DNA of 18,346 nt from NCBI GenBank assembly GCA_019347775.1, contig JAHWKP010000012.1, positions 1 through 18,346 on the forward strand. The letters are read 5' to 3'. Below, one piece after another: positions 6,488 to 12,065 of this stretch. The notes under the pieces are model-generated. The model did not search any database. It was given only the letters and a program-made list of their open reading frames with translations, and had not been told where the DNA came from. Both the position numbers and the translations under genes were made by a program. Positions within the stretch are counted from its first letter, which is position 1; each line of letters begins with the position of its first letter. This DNA is from Actinomycetota bacterium. Its GTDB lineage: Bacteria; Actinomycetota; Acidimicrobiia; Acidimicrobiales; JAHWKP01.

Positions 6488-7599
6488 GTGGGCTGGGCCC
6501 GCTCCTGCAGCGGGGCAACATGCTGGTCTGCTGCGGTTCGGGCGGCGTCGGCAAGACGACGATCGCAGCCTCCCTCGCCGTGGCCGGGGCCCGTGCCGGC
6601 CTTCGGGCGTGCGTGGTGACCATCGACCCTGCCCGCCGCTTGGCCGACGCGCTCGGCCTGGAGACCCTTCCCAACGTCGCTCACCGCGTCCCCCTGGACC
6701 TTTCGGACGGCCTGCCCAGCGGGGAGCTATGGGCGCTGATGCTGGACCCGAAGTCGACCTTCGACGCGCTGGTCGAGCGCTACGCCGAATCACCGGATCA
6801 GGCGCAACGGATACTCGACAACCGGCTCTACCGGAACATCTCGGGCGCACTCTCCGGGACCCAGGAATACATGGCGGCCGAGAAGCTGTACGAACTCGCC
6901 GAGGAGGGGCGCTTCGATCTACTCGTGGTCGATACCCCACCGTCGCGTAACGCCTTGGATTTCCTCGAAGCCCCGGCCCGGCTCACCCGTTTCCTCGACA
7001 ATCGCCTGTTCCGTCTCGTGGTGGCGCCGGCCCGGTCGTATCTCAAAGCGGTGAGCATGGCAGCGCAGGCTTTCGTCCGCACGGTGGCCAAGGTCGTCGG
7101 CGCCGAAGTGGTCGACGACGCGGTCGCGTTCTTTCAGGCTTTCGAGGGCATGGAGGAAGGCTTTCGCGATCGCGCCGAGCGGGTCGACCGGCTCCTCGGC
7201 GGAGACGGCACGGCGTTCGTTCTCGTCGCCTCGGCGAGAAAGGACACAGTCGCCGAAGCCATTTACTTCACTGACCGGTTGGTCGAGATGGGTAAGTCAC
7301 CGCAGGCGCTCGTGGCCAACCGGCTCCATCCCCGCTTCGGCCGGGACGGCTCTGAGAGCCTCACCGATCTGGCCGCGTCCGACCGGGCCCGGGCCGACTC
7401 TCTCGGCGAGGACACCCCCCTGGGAGCGCTCTACGCCAACCTGGCCGAATTCCGCCAGGTCGCCGAACGGGAGGACGAGGTGTTGGCGACTCTCGTCGAG
7501 AAGGTGTCGCCCGCGCCCGTGTGCCGGGTGCCATATCTGGAAGGCGATGTCTCGGACCTCCAGAGTCTCGAGCGGGTGGCACAGATTCTCACCGCCTGA
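6484..7599 (+). CDS. Get3/ArsA-like P-loop ATPase, second of a tandem pair (Rv3680-like)
   Basis: The 371-residue paralogue of the preceding ATPase has Walker A GSGGVGKTT (18-26), a complete switch I DPARRLADAL (48-57), a GTQEYMAAEKL segment, and Walker B/switch II LLVVDTPPSRNALDFL. It therefore keeps the acidic switch I residues that its partner has lost. Residues about 165-245 form a hydrophobic and charged helical region, the place where Get3-type ATPases carry their client-binding helices. The start is TTG 6484, within the 4-base TTGA overlap with the upstream stop; a GTG at 6488 is out of frame. Tight coupling with the first ATPase supports an equimolar heteromeric complex. Arsenite resistance is unlikely because no arsB, arsR or arsD gene is present. 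Confidence 0.88.
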   Translation: MSGLGPLLQRGNMLVCCGSGGVGKTTIAASLAVAGARAGLRACVVTIDPARRLADALGLETLPNVAHRVPLDLSDGLPSGELWALMLDPKSTFDALVERYAESPDQAQRILDNRLYRNISGALSGTQEYMAAEKLYELAEEGRFDLLVVDTPPSRNALDFLEAPARLTRFLDNRLFRLVVAPARSYLKAVSMAAQAFVRTVAKVVGAEVVDDAVAFFQAFEGMEEGFRDRAERVDRLLGGDGTAFVLVASARKDTVAEAIYFTDRLVEMGKSPQALVANRLHPRFGRDGSESLTDLAASDRARADSLGEDTPLGALYANLAEFRQVAEREDEVLATLVEKVSPAPVCRVPYLEGDVSDLQSLERVAQILTA

Positions 7600-7633
7600 G
7601 CAGGACGGCGGCCCGAGGGTGCGAGCATGCGGC

Positions 7634-8653
7634 ATGGCCACTCGTCGAGTGCTGCAGATCGCACTGGCGCTGGTCGCCGCCTTCGCGGCGACTCTGGCCG
7701 GCCCGGACGCAGGCGCTCAGGGCCAGCGCGACCACATCAACGTGCTCGGCGTGAACGGACTTGTCGACTCAGTGGTGGTGGACTCCGTGAGCGACGCCGT
7801 GGCCCGCGCCGAGCGCGACGGCGCGATCGCACTCGTGCTCCAAGTCGACAGCACCGGCGCCGTCGTCTCGCGCCGGACCCTCGACGCCCTGATCGACCGG
7901 CTTGACTCGACCGAGGTCCCTGTGGGCGTCTGGATCGGCCCAGCCGGGGCGTCGGCCGATCATGCGGCAGCCGAACTGCTCCGTCCGGCTGACCTGCGCG
8001 GCCGGGCTCCGGGCACGTCGATCGGAGAGCCGGCTACCGACTCGATCGTGGATGCGCCCACCCTGGGGGACTTCATCGTGAGCCTCGACGGCGTGGACAC
8101 GCGCGCCGGCCGGCTGAGCACAGCCGAGGTGGAGGTGAACGAAGACGGCCAACCTCGGCGGCGACCGACCGTGGAGGTTCGCTTCGTCGAGGCGCCGCTC
8201 ATGGCCCGACTACTCCACATCGTGGCCAGTCCGGCCGTGTCCTACCTCCTGCTCCTGGCCGGGATCGGACTCATTTTGCTGGAGCTGTTTAGCCTGGGCG
8301 GCGGCCTGGCGGCGGGGACGGCCTCGGTGTGTCTCCTTCTCAGCGCCTACGGACTGGCCGAGCTGCCCACCCGACCCCTCGGGCTGGCGCTGCTCGCAGT
8401 GGCAGGCCTGGGCTTCGCCGTGGACATCCAGGCAGGCACGGCCCGGTTCTGGACCGCTGTGGGCGCTGTGGGCCTGCTAGCGGGTACCAGGACCCTGTTC
8501 GGATCGGGGCTGGAAGGCCCGGTCGGCCTTCCCTGGGCCGCCGGCGTGGCTGGAATCCTGGGGCTGCTCCTGCTGGTGGTCCGGGCCATGCCCTCGATCG
8601 TGCGCTCCCGCACCACGGCGGGCGGGCTGAATCCGACGCTCGTTGAGGCCTGA
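7634..8653 (+). CDS. NfeD-like membrane protein with a degenerate ClpP-type protease domain
   Basis: The 339-residue protein has a signal peptide (residues 1-28), a ClpP/crotonase-fold region (about 33-140) and four to five membrane segments (about 193-325). Residues 97-131 align without gaps to the NfeD1b/SppA-like protease core as I recall it. The region ends RAPGTSIGE, but the site equivalent to the catalytic Ser is His110 (ADHAA instead of AASAG). The stretch that usually carries the catalytic Lys is missing: GEPATDSIVD runs almost directly into TLGDFIVSLDG. The C-terminal OB-fold of NfeD also appears absent, with only about 20 residues after the last membrane segment. It is therefore probably a non-proteolytic membrane scaffold. 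ATG 7634 is chosen because it gives a clean signal peptide; GTG 7619 is an in-frame alternative. The gap to the upstream ATPase gene is 34 bases, so it is probably co-transcribed. Confidence 0.75.
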   Translation: MATRRVLQIALALVAAFAATLAGPDAGAQGQRDHINVLGVNGLVDSVVVDSVSDAVARAERDGAIALVLQVDSTGAVVSRRTLDALIDRLDSTEVPVGVWIGPAGASADHAAAELLRPADLRGRAPGTSIGEPATDSIVDAPTLGDFIVSLDGVDTRAGRLSTAEVEVNEDGQPRRRPTVEVRFVEAPLMARLLHIVASPAVSYLLLLAGIGLILLELFSLGGGLAAGTASVCLLLSAYGLAELPTRPLGLALLAVAGLGFAVDIQAGTARFWTAVGAVGLLAGTRTLFGSGLEGPVGLPWAAGVAGILGLLLLVVRAMPSIVRSRTTAGGLNPTLVEA

Positions 8654-8679
8654 CGCCGCGTTTTCTTTCCAAATTCTTC

Positions 8680-8698
8680 CTTGTACCCTGGGGACAAG
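8680..8698. promoter_or_regulatory. 19-base near-perfect palindrome upstream of whiB (candidate operator)
   Basis: CTTGTACCCTGGGGACAAG pairs at 8 of 9 positions around one central base; the only mismatch is A/G at the sixth position. It lies 20 bases before the WhiB start codon in the 64-base gap after the NfeD-like gene, downstream of a T-rich stretch (8660-8680). It could be an operator, or a hairpin that masks the GGGGA ribosome-binding sequence inside it. There is no following T-run, so a terminator is less likely. Confidence 0.45.
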
Positions 8699-8740
8699 AT
8701 GAGTACTTTGGGCTGTTGTGAGCGTCCAGAGGATCGATGA
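8699..8740 (+). other. Possible 13-codon upstream reading frame overlapping the whiB start
   Basis: ATG at 8699 follows GGGGA (8690-8694) by four bases and encodes MSTLGCCERPEDR before TGA at 8738-8740. It overlaps the beginning of whiB (GTG 8718) in another frame. The best ribosome-binding sequence in the region serves this ATG and not the whiB GTG. It may be a translated leader, a chance frame, or a sign that the true whiB start and frame differ from the call. Short length makes chance a real possibility. Confidence 0.2.
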
Positions 8741-8984
8741 CAGCTGGCAGGCGCGGGCAGCCTGCCGGGGACCGCAGTCGGCGATCTTCTATCCGCCCTC
8801 CAGCGTCGAGCGCAAGGAGGACAAGGACGCCCGGGAGGAACGCGCCAAGGCCATCTGCGCCACCTGCTCGGTGCGTAAGCCGTGCCTCGAGTACGCGCTC
8901 GAGATCAAGGAACAGCACGGCGTGTGGGGCGGGCTGAACGAGCTCGAGCGCAAGTCGATGCTCACCCGGCGTCCTCGCTTCTAG
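8718..8984 (+). CDS. whiB: WhiB-family iron-sulfur transcriptional regulator
   Basis: The 88-residue protein carries the four cysteines that ligate the WhiB [4Fe-4S] cluster: Cys16 in AACRGP, then Cys47, Cys50 and Cys56 in CATCSVRKPC. It also has the diagnostic GVWGG turn (68-72) and a basic C-terminus (RKSMLTRRPRF) thought to contact DNA. WhiB proteins respond to oxygen, nitric oxide or redox state and many bind the principal sigma factor. Position next to the Get3-like pair and a bifunctional PBP parallels whiB4 of M. tuberculosis, but I cannot assign a numbered subclass from sequence alone. The start is GTG 8718 with only a weak ribosome-binding site. Its last 23 bases overlap the 3' end of the convergent selB gene. 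Confidence 0.92.
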   Translation: MSVQRIDDSWQARAACRGPQSAIFYPPSSVERKEDKDAREERAKAICATCSVRKPCLEYALEIKEQHGVWGGLNELERKSMLTRRPRF

Positions 8985-10770
8985 CGCCAGCCTCACGATC
9001 CGCGGCCGGCAGGCGCGGCCCTGCCACGCGGAGGTCTCCCCGCCGTCGCGTGACGCCGTGGGCATCCAGATGCGACAGCAGCGGCATCGCCCATTTTCGC
9101 GACGTGCCCAACTCCTCTCGGACCTCGGCGACAGTGACGCCTTGCGGCTTCCGCGCCAGCAGAGCGGCGACCTTGGCGGCCGCGAGTTCTACCGCCGAGG
9201 CGTGAAAGAAAAGCCCCCCAGCTTCGACGACGAGGGACCGGCGGACGAGATCCCGCACCACGTCGCGCCCGACCAGGCCGTCAGGTGACGGGGGCGCGAA
9301 CGGCTCGGCGGCCAGCGCAGCCAGCCATTCGACCGCGCCCGGGTGCTCTTGGGCGGTGTCCTTGCGACGGAGCCGGTCGCCGCTGACCTCCAGGTCGGCG
9401 ACCAGCGGGACCAGAGCGCGCTGCCTCTCGTCGAGAGCCGAGATTTGGACGCCCAGTGAGCCGGCCGAGTCGACCGCCACCCGCAGGGAACCTTCCGTCG
9501 CCGCCTGGGCGGCCGGGCTGACGACCCATGCTCCGACGTTGGGCTCGCGCCGTACTCCGGTCAGCCGAGCCAACAGGTCGGCTCTCACCCATCCCCGCTC
9601 GGCCACGACCCGATCGACGGAGCGGTCCGGCGAGGCCCTGCCGGGGCGAAGCACGGGAGCCACGTCGAGCACCTCGCCGCCTCCCACCGTCTCCTCGCGC
9701 CCGCTCTCGCGCAGGACAAATCGGTCGCCGGGCATCAACGGCAGCCTGGCGTTGCCCTCGAGGCGGAGTCGCGCCGGGCCACTCTCGCCCGGGCCCATGC
9801 GGGCGCGTCCTCCGAGGAGCTGGACGTCGGCTCCGCACGCGTGCGATCCCACGTGAAAGAGGAACGAACCCCGGCGGGTCAACTCATGATCCAGGCCGGG
9901 CACCACGTGGAGATCGACGTCGATCAGCGACGTCAGCACCCACTGACCGGGGCGAACGAGAGCCTGTCCCCTGCCGATGTCATGTCTCGACGGCCCCGCA
10001 AGATTGAGCGCGAGCCGCCGGCCCGGGCCAGCGGACCCGACCTCCGCACCATGGGCCTGGATGGCCCGCACTCGCGCCGATCCACGGAAGTCGGCGGCCG
10101 CCGGCGCGAGCTCGAGCTGGTCACCGACGGCCACCGCTCCGCCGGTGAGGGTGCCGGTCACGACCGTTCCCGCGCCCGAAGCCGCAAAGCTGCGGTCGAC
10201 CCACAGCCGGGGACGGTCGAGGTCAGCCGGGGCATCGGTCGAGGCGATCATGACGTCTAGCGCGGCACGCATTTCGTCCAGTCCGACGCCGGACGGGGCA
10301 TCTACGGCGACGACCGGCGCGCCTTGGAGGAACGTGCCGGCGAGGGCCTCGGCTATCTCGAGTCGAGCGAGTTCGACCGAGTCGTCGTCGAGCCCGCCCA
10401 CCTTGGTGAGGGCGACGATTCCGGTCCCGGTGCCGAGCAGGTCGAGGATCCTGAGGTGCTCCTCGGACTGAGGCATCCAACCTTCGGTGGCGGCCACCAC
10501 GAACACGCACGCCGCGACCCCGCCCACGCCAGCCAGCATGTTCGGCAGGAAACGGATGTGGCCGGGGACGTCGACGAACGAGACCTCCGCGCCGGAAGGC
10601 AGCCGGGTCCAGGCAAAGCCGAGATCGATGGTGAGGCCGCGCGCCTTCTCCTCGGCCCACCGGTCGGGGTCGGTTCCGGTGAGAGCCCGCACGAGCGTGG
10701 ACTTGCCGTGATCCACGTGGCCGGCGGTAGCCACCACTCGGCTCGGGCGGGTGACGGGTGGCGCGCTCAA
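8962..10770 (-). CDS. selB: SelB, selenocysteine-specific translation elongation factor
   Basis: The 602-residue GTPase delivers Sec-tRNA to UGA codons marked by a SECIS element. It has G1 GHVDHGKST (17-25), the SelB-type G2 region ARGLTIDLGF (43-52), G3 DVPGH (67-71), then FLPNMLAG and MPQSEEHLRIL, both characteristic of SelB. The G4 position reads TKVG (122-125) where TKxD or NKxD is expected. Three beta-barrel domains and C-terminal winged helices follow; the last helix-turn segment reads VTVAEVREELGTSRKWAMPLLSHLDAHGV. The start is TTG at 10770, which overlaps the selA stop in the string TTGA, implying translational coupling; a longer frame reaches 10878 but lies inside selA. The 3' end overlaps whiB by 23 bases. 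No selC, selD or selenoprotein is present in the window. Confidence 0.93.
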   Translation of the reverse strand: MSAPPVTRPSRVVATAGHVDHGKSTLVRALTGTDPDRWAEEKARGLTIDLGFAWTRLPSGAEVSFVDVPGHIRFLPNMLAGVGGVAACVFVVAATEGWMPQSEEHLRILDLLGTGTGIVALTKVGGLDDDSVELARLEIAEALAGTFLQGAPVVAVDAPSGVGLDEMRAALDVMIASTDAPADLDRPRLWVDRSFAASGAGTVVTGTLTGGAVAVGDQLELAPAAADFRGSARVRAIQAHGAEVGSAGPGRRLALNLAGPSRHDIGRGQALVRPGQWVLTSLIDVDLHVVPGLDHELTRRGSFLFHVGSHACGADVQLLGGRARMGPGESGPARLRLEGNARLPLMPGDRFVLRESGREETVGGGEVLDVAPVLRPGRASPDRSVDRVVAERGWVRADLLARLTGVRREPNVGAWVVSPAAQAATEGSLRVAVDSAGSLGVQISALDERQRALVPLVADLEVSGDRLRRKDTAQEHPGAVEWLAALAAEPFAPPSPDGLVGRDVVRDLVRRSLVVEAGGLFFHASAVELAAAKVAALLARKPQGVTVAEVREELGTSRKWAMPLLSHLDAHGVTRRRGDLRVAGPRLPAADREAGARSEDAG

Positions 10771-12026
10771 ATCCCGACGAGGGCCTTGGCGACCACAGGG
10801 TCGTCGCGCGGATCGACGGTGCGCAGGTCCAGGACGGTCCGGCCGTCGACCACCCTCGCGAAGATCGGCGGGTCGCAACGGCGGAGGGCATCCGAGTGGT
10901 CGCCTTCGAGCGCGATACCGGCCGACGGGATGGTTGCGCCCGGCGCCGAGCCTCCTCCGGGCACCGATTCGCAGCTCGTGACCTCACCTGCTCCGAGAGC
11001 CCTGGCGCGGGCGCGAAGTTCGTCGACCGAGATGCTGGCCATGCGCCAGAACGGAAGCTCGTCGAGGTCACGAGCCAGGTATGCCATCGCTGTGCGTTGC
11101 AGCTCCGCCAGCACCAATGCTCCCGGCCGCAACGCACGGGCAAGCGGGTGACGGGCGCAGCGCGAAACCGCGTCCGAGCCGCCCAGCACGATTCCGGCCT
11201 GGGGCCCTCCGAGCAACTTGTCGCCGGAGAAGCTGACCAGAGAAGCTCCGTCGCGCAGCGTCTGGCGGGCGGCGGGCTCGCCGGCCAGCCAGGGCGGAGG
11301 GCCGGTCTCGAGCCAGGGCGTTCCTGCGTCCAACAGTCCCGAGCCGATGTCGGCGACGACGGGGGTACCCAGGTGAGCCAGGTCGGCCACGGGTACCGAC
11401 GCCGTAAACCCAGAGAGCCGGTAATTGGACGGGTGCACTTTCAGAATGGCGGCAGCGCCCGGATGGGATTTGAGGGCCGCCTGGTAGTCGCGTAGATGGG
11501 TGCGGTTGGTGGTGCCGACCTCGACCAGCTCGGCGCCAGAGGAGGCCAGCACCTCCGGGATGCGGAACCCACCTCCGATCTCCACCAGCTCACCGCGCGA
11601 GACGACTACCGGCTTGGACGAGGCCGTGGCGGCGAGCGCCAGCAGCAGAGCGGCCGCCCCGTTGTTCACCACCAGTCCGGCCTCGGCCCCGGCCAGTCGC
11701 GCCAGCAGCGAGGCCGCGTGGCGGCCCCGGTCGCCACGACGTCCGGTTCGGACATCGATCTCGACGCTCGAATAGCGGGCCGGCCCGCCGGCCTCTCCAC
11801 CGGGACGGCGGGGAGCCCGGCCCAGGTTGGTGTGGAGCAGCACACCGGTGGCGTTGATCACGGGTCCGAGCAGGGAACTGCTCAATTCGGCCGCCCGGGC
11901 GGGTGCCGAGTCCGGGTCGCCCGCCGCGATCGCCTGGCGGGCGACGTCGACGCACAGCGCGTGCGGCAGGCCGCTGCCCGACAGCGTCCGGGCCAGCCGA
12001 TCGACCTGGGGTGGCTGCTGCTGCAC
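10767..12026 (-). CDS. selA: SelA, L-seryl-tRNA(Sec) selenium transferase
   Basis: The 419-residue PLP enzyme converts seryl-tRNA(Sec) to selenocysteinyl-tRNA(Sec) using selenophosphate. Recognisable SelA elements are NATGVLLHTNLGRAP (58-72), YSSVEIDVRTGRRGDR (85-100), VVNNGAAALLLAL (119-131), VEIGGGFRIPEV (148-159), KVHPSNY (196-202) and the PLP-lysine motif SFSGDKLLGGPQAG with Lys270. The protein is somewhat shorter than E. coli SelA, mostly at the N-terminal domain. The start is GTG at 12026. It is the first gene of a two-gene unit with selB (4-base overlap) and is divergent from the PBP gene, with only 39 bases between start codons. Promoters for both must lie in or next to that gap. Confidence 0.95.
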   Translation of the reverse strand: MQQQPPQVDRLARTLSGSGLPHALCVDVARQAIAAGDPDSAPARAAELSSSLLGPVINATGVLLHTNLGRAPRRPGGEAGGPARYSSVEIDVRTGRRGDRGRHAASLLARLAGAEAGLVVNNGAAALLLALAATASSKPVVVSRGELVEIGGGFRIPEVLASSGAELVEVGTTNRTHLRDYQAALKSHPGAAAILKVHPSNYRLSGFTASVPVADLAHLGTPVVADIGSGLLDAGTPWLETGPPPWLAGEPAARQTLRDGASLVSFSGDKLLGGPQAGIVLGGSDAVSRCARHPLARALRPGALVLAELQRTAMAYLARDLDELPFWRMASISVDELRARARALGAGEVTSCESVPGGGSAPGATIPSAGIALEGDHSDALRRCDPPIFARVVDGRTVLDLRTVDPRDDPVVAKALVGI

Positions 12027-12065
12027 GCGCCCACGCTAGGGGGATGGCATGGGAAGCTTTGTGTC

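Noticed and set aside
5948..6940. Minus-strand 330-codon frame opposite the ATPase pair
   Set aside because: Arg/Pro-rich product without motifs, fully antisense to two confidently identified ATPases.
5519..7599. Arsenite resistance (arsA) interpretation of the ATPase pair
   Set aside because: No arsB, arsD, arsR or arsC gene is nearby, and the two separate genes and the non-canonical switch I in the first fit the actinobacterial Get3-like pair better.
11496..12065. Upstream extension of the PBP frame by 190 codons
   Set aside because: This stretch is antisense to selA, low-complexity in composition, and precedes the membrane segment that normally begins class A PBPs.
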